Positions 34,101 to 42,824 of a stretch of 64,000 bases of DNA are shown piece by piece; the first letter of the stretch is position 1, and each line of letters opens with the position of its first letter. Where the stretch lies: positions 124,001 to 188,000 of the forward strand of contig NZ_JAJNDV010000006.1 in assembly GCF_021043375.1 (NCBI RefSeq), read 5' to 3'. Made by a program: the position numbers and the translations under genes. The notes below the pieces were generated by a model. It ran no database searches. It was not told where the DNA came from and saw only the letters and a list, made by a program, of their open reading frames with translations. This stretch comes from Sphingomonas sp. IC-56 (GTDB lineage Bacteria; Pseudomonadota; Alphaproteobacteria; Sphingomonadales; Sphingomonadaceae).

Positions 34101-37100
34101 ATGCTGCGAACCCCTGCCCCTTCGCGCGCCTTTGGCCGCGCCCTGGCCCTAGCCATCGCCGCGCTGTCGATCCCGACAGCGGGGGCGCAGACGATTCGCA
34201 ACACTGCCACCCTCAATTTTCAAAGCGCCGCCGGCCCGCAGCAGATCGCGTCCAATACCGTGACGCTCGATCGCGCGAAGCGCCCGACGCAGATGCGTTT
34301 TCGCGAAACCCCGCCCGGCTACACCTACTCGGCCAACATGGCCTGTCAGACCGACCCGTTTCTCCAATTCACCCCAGGCCTTGTCTCGCCTGCCCAGCTC
34401 GCCGCCTCGTCACCCCTCGTGGCGGTCGAGCAAGGGCAGGAGTTCATCATGGAACTCGACGCTGACGGTGAAAACCACGACCCTACGAAGCGGGAAGTCG
34501 CACTAGTCGACGCCGCGTCTGACTCCGAGCAGATCAAGGTGGCGTTGACCGAGACGGGCGAGAACACCGGCATCTTTGCAGGCGCCATCCCGGCTTCTGG
34601 AACGAACGTGTCGAACCGCGCCTGCGACATTCCAGCGCGTGCGAAAGGCAGAATTCGCATTTCGTTCAGCGGAAGCGAAGACAGCTTCACCTCCGATGCC
34701 TTCATCCTGGTCGATCCGGAAGGCTATTTCTTCGACTCGCTCACCGGCGAGTTGATCGACGGCGTCATCGTGACGATGATCGACGAAGCCACCGGCAAGC
34801 CGGCCGAGCATGTGTTCGGCGATGATGGCGTCAGCGAATATCCCAACACGGTCGTGTCGGGAACCAGCGCCACCGATGCGAGCGGTGAGGTCTACAAGTT
34901 CTCGAAGGGGAACTATCGCTTTCCCCTGGCGCCCAAGGGCACCTATCGCCTGAAGTTCACGCCGCCCGCAGGGTATCGCGGTCCTTCGATCGTGACGCCC
35001 GATGTCGTTGGCAAGCTCAGCGGTCCTCCCGGGCTGTTCCGCATCAGCGATGCGTCCTATGGCGGCACCTTCGATCTGGTCGATCCCAACCCAGTCTATA
35101 TCGACATTCCGCTCGATTCCACGGCAAGCGCCGGGAGCTTGGTCGGCAATCCGGTGCTGCAGAAGACCGCTTCGGTGCGCGAAGCGTCGCCTGGTGAGTT
35201 CATCCAGTACCGTCTGGACGTCAGCAACAATCTCGACGCTCCTACCATCAGCGAAGTGCGGATCGACGACACGCTTCCCTCTGGCCTGCGCTACCGCGCC
35301 GGTACCACCCGCGGCGCACCCGAGCCCGTGCTCTCCGCCGATGGCCGCACCCTAAGCTTCACCCTGCCGCGCATGGGCGGCAAGGCGGCGGCGGCGATCA
35401 GCTATGTCCTGTCGGTCACCCCCGGCGCGCGTCAGGGCGAGGCAGTGAACCGTGCGGTCGCCCGCACCATGGCCGGCCGCGGCAATGAAGCGAGTGCCTC
35501 CGTGCGCATCCGCCCGCTGCTGATGACCGACGCAATGACGCTCACCGGCCGCGTGACCGAAGGCGGCTGCGGCGATCCGCTGCGTGGGCGCAAGGGCGTG
35601 CGGGGCATCCGCATCGTGCTCGAGGACGGAAGCTTCACCGTCACCGACGCCGATGGTCTGTACCATTTCGAGGGCGTCCGCCCGGGCACCCATGTCGTCC
35701 AGCTCGACACCGCCAGCATTCCGGCGACGCACAAGCCCGCCACCTGCGACACCGACACCCGCAGCGCCGGCAGCGACATCTCGCGCTTCGTCGAGGGCAG
35801 CGGCGGCAGCCTTCAGCGTGCCGACTTCCAGCTGGTGCCCACCGGCGTGAAGGCTGAGGCTGCCGATGCCCTGCCGATCACCGCTGCCGACGATGCCGCC
35901 GCCGCGGGCAACCGCAGCGACTGGCTGGACCAGGCGACGCCGGGCACCGACTGGCTGTTCCCGCAGGTCGACCACAACCCGCGCTCGCCCGCCGTCCGCG
36001 TCGTGATCCGTCACGCCCCCGGTCAGCGCGTCGCGCTCACCGTCAACGGCAAGCCGGTCGACACGCTGAGCTTCGACGGCAGCGATGCCGATGCCGCACG
36101 CGGCGTCGCGATCTCGCGCTGGACCGGTATTCCGCTCGACGAGCGCGACAACCGCCTCCAGGCGCGCGTGCTCGATGCCGATGGCAAGCTCGTCACCACG
36201 CTCCACCGCACGGTCCATTACGGCAACGTGCCGCTCCACGCCGAGCACGCCGCCGGCAAGTCGCGCCTCGTCGCGGATGGCCTCACCCGCCCGCTGGTGG
36301 CGATCCGCGTCACCGACCGCGACGGCCGCCCCGTGCGCGCCGGCACGCTGGTCCCCTTCCGCGTCGACCAGCCCTATAGCGCCGCGCAGGAAACCGAAGC
36401 ACAGCAGGGCCGCGCGCTTGCCGGCATGAACCGTGCCGAGGCCACTGCGCGGGTGATCGGTGACGACGGCATCGCCTTTGTCGCGCTCCAGCCCACCACC
36501 CACGCGGGCACCGCGCACATCACGATCAAGCTGGCCGATGAGGGCCTGACCAAGATCAGCGACATCAAGGCATTCCTCGCCGCCCCGGCGCGCGACTGGA
36601 TGGTGGTCGGCTTCGCGCGCGGCACCGCCGGCTTCGACATGCTGCGCTCCAAGAGCCGCGGCCTGGCGCGCGGCGACCGCAACCGCCTGACCAGCGACGG
36701 CCAGATCGCGCTCTATGCCAAGGGCCGCATCAAGGGTTCGTGGCTGATGACCATGGCCTATGACAGCGACCGCGCCTATGACGCCGATCGCGGCCTGCTC
36801 GGCACGATCGACCCGAACCGCTATTACACCGTGTACGGCGACAACAGCGCCCAGGCCTATGACGCCCCGACCAGCGGCAAGCTGTACCTGCGGCTTGAGC
36901 GCAAGGCATTCTATGCGCTGTTCGGCGACTTTGAGAGCGGCCTCGTCGACACGCAGCTGACTCGCTACAGCCGCACGCTGAACGGCGTGAAGGCCGAAGC
37001 CGCCGGCAACACGGTGATGTTCAGCGCCTTCGCCGCGCATGACGAGGACCGCTATGGCCGTGACGAGATCCGCGGCAACGGCCTGTCGGGCCCGTACCGA

Positions 37101-39110
37101 CTTAGCGCCCGCGATATCGTGCCGAACAGCGACAAGGTGCTGATCGAGACCCGCGACCGCCTGCGCTCGGACCGGATCGTCGACAGCCAGTCGCTCACCC
37201 GCCACATCGACTATGACATCGATCCGCTGTCGGGCACCCTCACCTTCCGCCAGCCGATCCTCAGCCGCGACGCTGATCTGAACCCGGTCTACATCGTCGT
37301 CGACTATGAAACGCTGGGCCGTGGCAAGAAGCTGGCGGCGGGCGGCCGCGGTGCGGTCAAGCTTGCCGATGGCAGGGTCGAAGTCGGCGCCAGCGTGCTT
37401 CACGACGAAGCGCAGTCGAACGCGACCGTTGCCGGCATCGACCTGCGCGCCAAGCCGATCGACAATGTCGAGATCCGCGCTGAAGTCGCCACAGGTGGCC
37501 GCGACGGCATCCGCTCGGCACAGGCCATGCTGGCCGAGGTCGAGCATCACGGGAACGGAGTCGATGTGCTCGCCTATGCCCGACGGCAGGATGTCGGCTT
37601 CGGCGTCGGCCAGCAGAATGGCGGCGAGGCCGGCACGCAGAAGGTCGGCGGCGACGCGCGCGTCCAGCTCGGCAACGGCCTGTCGACCGTCGTCTCGGCG
37701 TGGCACCAGGACGACCTCACCAGCAACGCCAGTCGCATCGCAGGCGAGGCTCGCATCGAATATCGCCGCGACTCCAGCATGTTGTTCGCCGGCGCGCAGC
37801 TCGCGGGCGACCGCACTGCCGATGGCGAGGATCACAAGTCGACCCTGCTCACGCTGGGCGGCACCCAGTCGCTGCTCGACAACAAGCTCGAGCTCACCGG
37901 CCAGGCACAGCTCGCACTGGGCGGCCAGAATGACAGCACGGACTTCCCTGCCCGCCAGCAGCTCACTGCGAGCTGGCGCGTGCGCCCGGGCGTGCGCCTG
38001 ATCGGCGGCTACGAAGTCGCGCAGGGCCAGGATTACACGGCGCACAACGCCCGGGTCGGCTTCGAGGTATCGCCCTGGACGGGGGCCCGCCTGCTCTCCA
38101 CGATCAACAACCAGGCGACCCGGACCGGCAGCGGCGAGAACGGCACCCGCGCCTTTGCGCAGTACGGCCTCGCCCAGTCGCTTCCCCTTGGCAAGCACTG
38201 GACGATCGACGCCACGCTGGACGGTGCCCGCACCGTTTCGGGTCAGGTGCCCGACACCACCCTGGCGCGTCCGGTGATCGGCAGCTCGATCCTGGGCCAG
38301 GAAGTCCGCGAAGGCGACTTCATCGCACTCACCGCGGGTGCCGGCTATCGCAGCGAGAGCTGGTCGTGGAACGGCCGCGCCGAATACCGCACGTCCGAGG
38401 TGTCGAAGCGTCTGGGCTTCACAAGCAACCTGCTGCGCCCGCTGGGCGAGGGCAAGACGCTGGCCTCATCGCTGCGCGCCTATCGCACCACCGACCAACG
38501 CGGCCGCTCGGTCTCGTCGGTCACCGGCGATCTCGCGTTGGCGCTGCGCCCGATCGACAGCCGCTGGTCACTGCTGGAACGCGTCACGCTGCGCAACGAA
38601 AGCGCCGACCAGGGCGTCACCAGCAACAACGTGCTCGACGTGCCGACCTTCGCCCAGGGCACGCTCGCCACTTTCCGTGCGATCAACAGCCTGGCCGTGA
38701 GCTATCGCTCGGGCGACGAGGGCGGCGCGCACGGGATCGAGGCGAGCCTCTATTACGGCGCGAAGTATGTCCGCGGCCGCTATGCCAACGAGACGCTGGA
38801 TGGGTTCATCGACGTAGTCGGTTTGGAGATCCGCAAGGACATCCGCCGCAATCTCGACATCGGCTTGCAGGGCAGCGTCCAGCACAGCTGGACCGAAGGC
38901 ACCGCGGCCTTCTCGTTCGGCCCCACGGTCGGCGTGTCACCCGGCAAGGACCTGTGGGTCGGCGCAGGCTATAACGTCGCCGGCTATCGCGACCGCGACT
39001 TCGAGGAAGACCGTTACACGCGGCACGGGGCCTACGTGACTCTACGTGCCAAGTTCGACCGCTCTATTCTTGGAAACATTCGAGACATGTTTGCAGGAGG
39101 TCGCAAGTGA
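34101..39110 (+). CDS. Giant secreted DUF11/SdrD-B-like protein with probable outer-membrane beta-barrel
   Basis: A 1669-residue protein. ATG 34101 is preferred (GGGA 6 nt upstream, direct signal peptide to AGAQ); ATG 34089 is an alternative. Order: the cluster's N-terminal module (TIRNTATLNF ... ASNTVTLDR), beta-sandwich domains to about 330, a DUF11 domain (about 350-465), a SdrD-B/carboxypeptidase-regulatory-like unit (GRKGVRGIRIVLEDG, about 495-545), more sandwich domains to about 830, then about 800 residues of alternating polar/aromatic strands that look like a large outer-membrane barrel (PVYIVVDYETLGRGK to GAYVTLRAKFD). It may anchor the small DUF11 proteins at the cell surface. No function is established. 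Confidence 0.75.
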   Translation: MLRTPAPSRAFGRALALAIAALSIPTAGAQTIRNTATLNFQSAAGPQQIASNTVTLDRAKRPTQMRFRETPPGYTYSANMACQTDPFLQFTPGLVSPAQLAASSPLVAVEQGQEFIMELDADGENHDPTKREVALVDAASDSEQIKVALTETGENTGIFAGAIPASGTNVSNRACDIPARAKGRIRISFSGSEDSFTSDAFILVDPEGYFFDSLTGELIDGVIVTMIDEATGKPAEHVFGDDGVSEYPNTVVSGTSATDASGEVYKFSKGNYRFPLAPKGTYRLKFTPPAGYRGPSIVTPDVVGKLSGPPGLFRISDASYGGTFDLVDPNPVYIDIPLDSTASAGSLVGNPVLQKTASVREASPGEFIQYRLDVSNNLDAPTISEVRIDDTLPSGLRYRAGTTRGAPEPVLSADGRTLSFTLPRMGGKAAAAISYVLSVTPGARQGEAVNRAVARTMAGRGNEASASVRIRPLLMTDAMTLTGRVTEGGCGDPLRGRKGVRGIRIVLEDGSFTVTDADGLYHFEGVRPGTHVVQLDTASIPATHKPATCDTDTRSAGSDISRFVEGSGGSLQRADFQLVPTGVKAEAADALPITAADDAAAAGNRSDWLDQATPGTDWLFPQVDHNPRSPAVRVVIRHAPGQRVALTVNGKPVDTLSFDGSDADAARGVAISRWTGIPLDERDNRLQARVLDADGKLVTTLHRTVHYGNVPLHAEHAAGKSRLVADGLTRPLVAIRVTDRDGRPVRAGTLVPFRVDQPYSAAQETEAQQGRALAGMNRAEATARVIGDDGIAFVALQPTTHAGTAHITIKLADEGLTKISDIKAFLAAPARDWMVVGFARGTAGFDMLRSKSRGLARGDRNRLTSDGQIALYAKGRIKGSWLMTMAYDSDRAYDADRGLLGTIDPNRYYTVYGDNSAQAYDAPTSGKLYLRLERKAFYALFGDFESGLVDTQLTRYSRTLNGVKAEAAGNTVMFSAFAAHDEDRYGRDEIRGNGLSGPYRLSARDIVPNSDKVLIETRDRLRSDRIVDSQSLTRHIDYDIDPLSGTLTFRQPILSRDADLNPVYIVVDYETLGRGKKLAAGGRGAVKLADGRVEVGASVLHDEAQSNATVAGIDLRAKPIDNVEIRAEVATGGRDGIRSAQAMLAEVEHHGNGVDVLAYARRQDVGFGVGQQNGGEAGTQKVGGDARVQLGNGLSTVVSAWHQDDLTSNASRIAGEARIEYRRDSSMLFAGAQLAGDRTADGEDHKSTLLTLGGTQSLLDNKLELTGQAQLALGGQNDSTDFPARQQLTASWRVRPGVRLIGGYEVAQGQDYTAHNARVGFEVSPWTGARLLSTINNQATRTGSGENGTRAFAQYGLAQSLPLGKHWTIDATLDGARTVSGQVPDTTLARPVIGSSILGQEVREGDFIALTAGAGYRSESWSWNGRAEYRTSEVSKRLGFTSNLLRPLGEGKTLASSLRAYRTTDQRGRSVSSVTGDLALALRPIDSRWSLLERVTLRNESADQGVTSNNVLDVPTFAQGTLATFRAINSLAVSYRSGDEGGAHGIEASLYYGAKYVRGRYANETLDGFIDVVGLEIRKDIRRNLDIGLQGSVQHSWTEGTAAFSFGPTVGVSPGKDLWVGAGYNVAGYRDRDFEEDRYTRHGAYVTLRAKFDRSILGNIRDMFAGGRK

Positions 39111-39269
39111 TCGCCGCGGATGACTCCATCAACACTACAGGAACTTGCAGTAATAAGGGTTTTTACCTGATTGTGAACTGCGCAAATATCGCGTCAAGTC
39201 ACGGCGATGAATGGCCATACTTCCGGGCAGGGGTGCAAGGAAGCGGCCAAGTCGATACCGTGAGGCAAG

Positions 39270-39788
39270 ATGAGTCAGGTCGATCTGGACATGAATTCCG
39301 GCGTGCTGGCGCAGCGTCTCATGCAATTGCATGCGATGCTGCCGGCGCTGACGTCGCGCGTCCTCGAAACGCAGCAGACTTGCGACGAGGCCGTGCGCGC
39401 CTTATCCGAGGGCAGTCTGGAACAGATGCTCCGGGCGAAGGACGCAATGACTCACCGCGCCAGCGTCGCAACGGTTATCCAAGGCCGCCAGGCACGGGCG
39501 CAGTTCATGCCGGAGAACTGGTTCTCCGATCCGGCCTGGGATATCCTGCTTCACCTCTACGAGGCGCATCTCGATGGCGTCGAGCGCACGGTTGGCGACC
39601 TTGGCAGCTTTGCGAACACGTCGCCTGCCACCACCAATCGTTGGCTGGACGTGTTGTTCTCGCGCGGCTGGATCAGCCGCCGCCGCTGCGAGCGCGATCA
39701 GCGCCGCACCTTTGTCTCGCTGACGGAAATCGGAACGAATACCGTAGACGCCTATTTCACGCATCTGCGCCAGCCCGCCGGCCAATAA
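39270..39788 (+). CDS. MarR-like winged-helix regulator
   Basis: A 172-residue protein with a helical N-terminal half and a winged helix in the C-terminal half (about 85-160: SDPAWDILLHLYEAH, then SPATTNRWLDVLFSRGWISRRRCERDQRRTFVSLTEIG, given in parts). The recognition helix and the Arg-rich wing followed by a Leu-Thr-Glu-x-Gly segment fit MarR-type regulators. A GAGGCAAG sequence precedes the start. Lying between the giant surface protein and another secreted protein, it is a candidate regulator of this cluster, but direct evidence is lacking. Confidence 0.7.
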   Translation: MSQVDLDMNSGVLAQRLMQLHAMLPALTSRVLETQQTCDEAVRALSEGSLEQMLRAKDAMTHRASVATVIQGRQARAQFMPENWFSDPAWDILLHLYEAHLDGVERTVGDLGSFANTSPATTNRWLDVLFSRGWISRRRCERDQRRTFVSLTEIGTNTVDAYFTHLRQPAGQ

Positions 39789-39831
39789 CCTGCATGCGCC
39801 GCGGCGGGGCGCCTCTCCGGGAGCTCTGCCT

Positions 39832-40863
39832 GTGATCGCCCTTTTCCAGCGCCTGGGGCTGCTGTCGCTCGTCCTCGCTCTTTGGGCAATGCCGGCTTCG
39901 GCATGCACCGTTGCGTCGCCCCCGACCTCGGACCTGGGCAGCTATTCTCCCGGCGCGATCAAGGACCTTGCCGTCACGCGGGTCGGCAAGTCCGGCGGGA
40001 TCGATTGCAGCGGCACCGTGCTGTCCGTGCTCGGCGGCAACGTGCTGACGGCGACGATCAGCAACACCAACAGCTTCAAGCTCACATCGGCGAACAAGCC
40101 CGACGGGGCGTTCCAGGTCTATCCCAGCGCCACGAGCCAGACGGTGTTCGCCGAGAATGTGGCCGTGAACTTCCTCAACCCACAAGTGATCGACCTGCTC
40201 GGTCTGCTGGGCAACAGCCCCAGCAGCATCCCGCTCTACATCAAGCCGACCAGCACGACCGCGCTGATGCCCGGCGTCTATCAGGGCGCCTTCCGGGTCA
40301 CCTGGGCGTGGAAGTTCTGCTCGGGCGTATGGGTGGGTAACAGCTGCACCCTGGGCACGCGCACCGAAGGCACGCAAAGCGCCAACATCGCCTTCACCGT
40401 CACCGTTGCGCCCAAGCCACTGACCGTCGCGATAAGTTCGATCACCACCTGGGACCCCGTCACCCAGACCACCAACCCCAAGGCGATCGTCGGCGCGAAG
40501 CAGCGCATCACGATCGTCGTGACCAACCCCGACATCATCCCGGCAGACCCGAACACGGTGCGGATCGAACTTCCGGTGCAGGCGGGCACGGCGGTCGCAC
40601 TGGAAGGTGACGGGGCAAGCAGCGGCAGCGCAATCAGGTTCGCAGACGGCGCGACTGCCTCGAACCTGGCCTTCAGCTATGTCGGCCCCGGTGACATGAG
40701 CGACGATGTGGATTTCTTCAGCGCCGGAGTGGGCTGGGCCTACGTGCCCACGCCAGGCGACGCCGCCTCGCAGTCCATGGTCACCAAGATCCGCCTAAAA
40801 CCCCGCGGCACATTCGCGCCCAGATCTTCGTTCAGCGTGACGCTGCCTTACGTGATCAAATAG
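39832..40863 (+). CDS. Secreted beta-sandwich protein, spore-coat-U-like N-terminus
   Basis: A 343-residue secreted protein with a signal peptide ending at ASAC (about residue 25). The N-terminal half (about 25-195) has paired cysteines and alternating strands reminiscent of spore coat protein U/Csu-type pilin domains. The C-terminal half (about 200-343) resembles a DUF11-like sandwich (ITIVVTNPDIIPADPNTVRIELP). GTG start at 39832. It follows the MarR-like gene by 43 nt and may belong to the surface system. The assignment is tentative because no chaperone or usher genes are present in the window. Confidence 0.6.
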   Translation: MIALFQRLGLLSLVLALWAMPASACTVASPPTSDLGSYSPGAIKDLAVTRVGKSGGIDCSGTVLSVLGGNVLTATISNTNSFKLTSANKPDGAFQVYPSATSQTVFAENVAVNFLNPQVIDLLGLLGNSPSSIPLYIKPTSTTALMPGVYQGAFRVTWAWKFCSGVWVGNSCTLGTRTEGTQSANIAFTVTVAPKPLTVAISSITTWDPVTQTTNPKAIVGAKQRITIVVTNPDIIPADPNTVRIELPVQAGTAVALEGDGASSGSAIRFADGATASNLAFSYVGPGDMSDDVDFFSAGVGWAYVPTPGDAASQSMVTKIRLKPRGTFAPRSSFSVTLPYVIK

Positions 40864-40892
40864 CGTCTGTAGGCTGACCTTCAGAGCAGCCC

Positions 40893-41906
40893 CTACCCGC
40901 CTCGCAGGAGCCGCATCACCATGGCGCGGATGCGACCGTAATTGCCCTCGCGCAGGGGGCCGAGGACGCCGTGCTGGTTGGCGTCGAGGAACGCGAGGGG
41001 ATGCCCCTTTGGGCGGAAGACATAGTGGTCGAACCACGCACTCCATGCCGCGCGCTCGGCCGCCGGCCGTTCGGCTATTGCAATCATCGCCAGCAACATG
41101 GTCGTGTAGGGTTGGTCTGGCCCCGCAGCGAAGCCGTCCCACCAGAAGTTCACCAGCATGTTGACGCTGCCCGCCGCGTCCACCTGGTGCCACCACAGCT
41201 TTGGAATGTAGATCGCGTCCCCTGGCTCCAGTTCGGCTACCAGCGCCCGGTAGCGCGCCTGCTCGAAGCGGGGATATCGTTCATCCCGAGCGCTACTCGC
41301 TGCCGCCAGGCTGATCGGCTGGCCAGCCATGGTGTGGTCGATTGGTCCGACATAAAGATCGCTGATTGCGCCTGGCGGAAACAGGGTGAAGCGCCGCTTC
41401 CCCGCAACCACGCAAGCAACATTGTCCATGGTGTCATAGTGACACGGGATCGACGACACATGGCCGATCCAGAAACGCGGCCGCACCGGTGGCGGTATGA
41501 AGGGAAGCGGCGTCAGGCATTCGACACCGGGCAAATAGGTCTCTGAGGTCAGCGACCCCATGTACAAGGTGTCGTGGCCCGGCGTGTCCGCAGTCTCAAG
41601 GATGCGCCGCAGCGCGTCCCTGAACGGCAGCGTCTGGTGATCGAAGTTGAACCTGCGAAGCTCGGCATCGGCGTGACCATAGCTTCCCTTGATCTCCGCT
41701 TTGCCGACGAACAGATCGGCATCCTTGCCCGCGTCGAAGGCTAGAAGCTGCTCCGCTGCCGACCCGACATCCCCACAGGAGACGATCGGCCAATGCCGGG
41801 CCGCCCCCCGCACGACGACGGGCTCGCATCGTTCCATCACGGCTGCCTGGAACGCCGCCGGATCGAGGAGCGCGGACGCATCAACCTGGCTCGGGACCGG
41901 GTTCAC
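40893..41906 (-). CDS. Cupin-8 / JmjC-like oxygenase domain protein, second copy
   Basis: A 337-residue protein paralogous to the one at 12174-13217. The iron triad is intact: His-x-Asp in IPCHYDTMDN (about residue 184) and a distal His in KLWWHQVDAA; GKRRFTLFPP lies between them. The GTG start at 41906 overlaps the SapC stop (GTGA), so the SapC-cupin pair is coupled as at the first locus. No signal peptide, so it is cytoplasmic. Fe(II)/2-oxoglutarate hydroxylase activity is likely from motifs, substrate unknown. Here the pair is divergent from its TBDR. Confidence 0.86.
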   Translation of the reverse strand: MNPVPSQVDASALLDPAAFQAAVMERCEPVVVRGAARHWPIVSCGDVGSAAEQLLAFDAGKDADLFVGKAEIKGSYGHADAELRRFNFDHQTLPFRDALRRILETADTPGHDTLYMGSLTSETYLPGVECLTPLPFIPPPVRPRFWIGHVSSIPCHYDTMDNVACVVAGKRRFTLFPPGAISDLYVGPIDHTMAGQPISLAAASSARDERYPRFEQARYRALVAELEPGDAIYIPKLWWHQVDAAGSVNMLVNFWWDGFAAGPDQPYTTMLLAMIAIAERPAAERAAWSAWFDHYVFRPKGHPLAFLDANQHGVLGPLREGNYGRIRAMVMRLLRGG

Positions 41907-42589
41907 GCCGGAGCGCTCGTCAGCTGGTCGTTGTACCGCCGGGCAAGCCGGCGAACATGGATGATGGACGATGCCTGGGCATAGGCAAGCTGCAGGTCCC
42001 CCTGCCTGAACAGGTCGAGCACGGCGGCATCCGGCAGCGCGTGCAAGCGGTCCAGGCTCACCGTGTAGAGCCCGTCCAGGTCTATGTGGCTGCCATCGTC
42101 GAAGCGTAGGTTGACGTCGATCGGCTCCAACAGCTTGTGATGAAGAAGCCGCTGGATCACCGCGTCGGTCGCGGGAAGACCTGTCTGCAACCTGCCAAGC
42201 GCCTGCTGGACGCGCCGGAGCGCCGCACCTGGCTCGCCGGCATCGTCGAACAAGCGCTCTCCGTCAGAACCTGCAAAGACCGGATGGTCACGATTGATCA
42301 CGATCCGGTCCTCCACCAGGTAAAACCCCTGACGTTCCAGATCGGCTGGCCGATAGCCGGGAAGCCGGCCGTCAACGCAACTGAGATTCTCGCCCGGGTT
42401 CAAGCCCAGGACGACGCCCGCGTAGAAGCCACCGGTTTCGGCATGTTTGGTAAAGAAGATCGGGAAGTCGTGCGAAGCGGCGATGAACTCGTCGGCCACG
42501 ATCTGGGCAAAATGGCGACTCGCGTCCGGAGCCTGCGAGACGCGAAGCCCGGCGTGCTGCTCGACGTTCAAAGTTTCCCAGTTTTCCAA
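41903..42589 (-). CDS. SapC family protein, second copy
   Basis: A 228-residue SapC-family protein (FAQIVADEFIAASHDFPIFF at about 27-46, GLNPGENLSC, AYAQASSIIHVRRL near the end). It starts at TTG 42589, supported by a GGAGGGG Shine-Dalgarno about 8 nt upstream on the minus strand. No signal peptide or membrane segment. It is divergent from the TBDR at 42825 and shares its intergenic region, so both may answer to the same operator. Function unknown, as for the first copy. Confidence 0.86.
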   Translation of the reverse strand: MENWETLNVEQHAGLRVSQAPDASRHFAQIVADEFIAASHDFPIFFTKHAETGGFYAGVVLGLNPGENLSCVDGRLPGYRPADLERQGFYLVEDRIVINRDHPVFAGSDGERLFDDAGEPGAALRRVQQALGRLQTGLPATDAVIQRLLHHKLLEPIDVNLRFDDGSHIDLDGLYTVSLDRLHALPDAAVLDLFRQGDLQLAYAQASSIIHVRRLARRYNDQLTSAPA

Positions 42590-42712
42590 TGCGCTTCCCC
42601 TCCGACCGGACTTTGCTCCTGGCGTGCGACGTCATGCACCGCCCCTACGCCCTCGCCAAGGGTGGATCATTGCTCAGACTATAAACTTGCATCCCCCGGC
42701 AGCTTTGATACT

Positions 42713-42724
42713 GTTACCGCTAAC
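42713..42724. promoter_or_regulatory. LacI/XylR-type operator candidate
   Basis: GTTACCGCTAAC is a near-palindrome (GTTA/TAAC arms) in the 235-nt gap between divergent sapC and TBDR genes. It resembles LacI-family sites of the Caulobacter XylR kind. It may coordinate both transcription units; the regulator gene is not in the neighbourhood. Confidence 0.45.
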
Positions 42725-42824
42725 TTGCTCCGGAGATGATGGGGATCAGCTCTGAATCGCCGGCAAGTTCACCGTCGTGATCCCTCACCGCAGAAGGGGC
42801 GCGACTGAGAGAGGGGATGATGGA

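Noticed and set aside
35352..38198. 948-codon minus-strand ORF opposite the giant gene
   Set aside because: Shadow of the giant DUF11 gene: no RBS, no signal, low-complexity Ala/Gly/Val/Asp composition typical of antisense frames.
39107..39835. 242-codon plus-strand ORF overlapping the giant gene stop and the MarR-like gene
   Set aside because: Its codons after 39270 are a frame shadow of the MarR-like gene; residues are Arg/Gly-rich with no fold, and the GTG start has no separate support.
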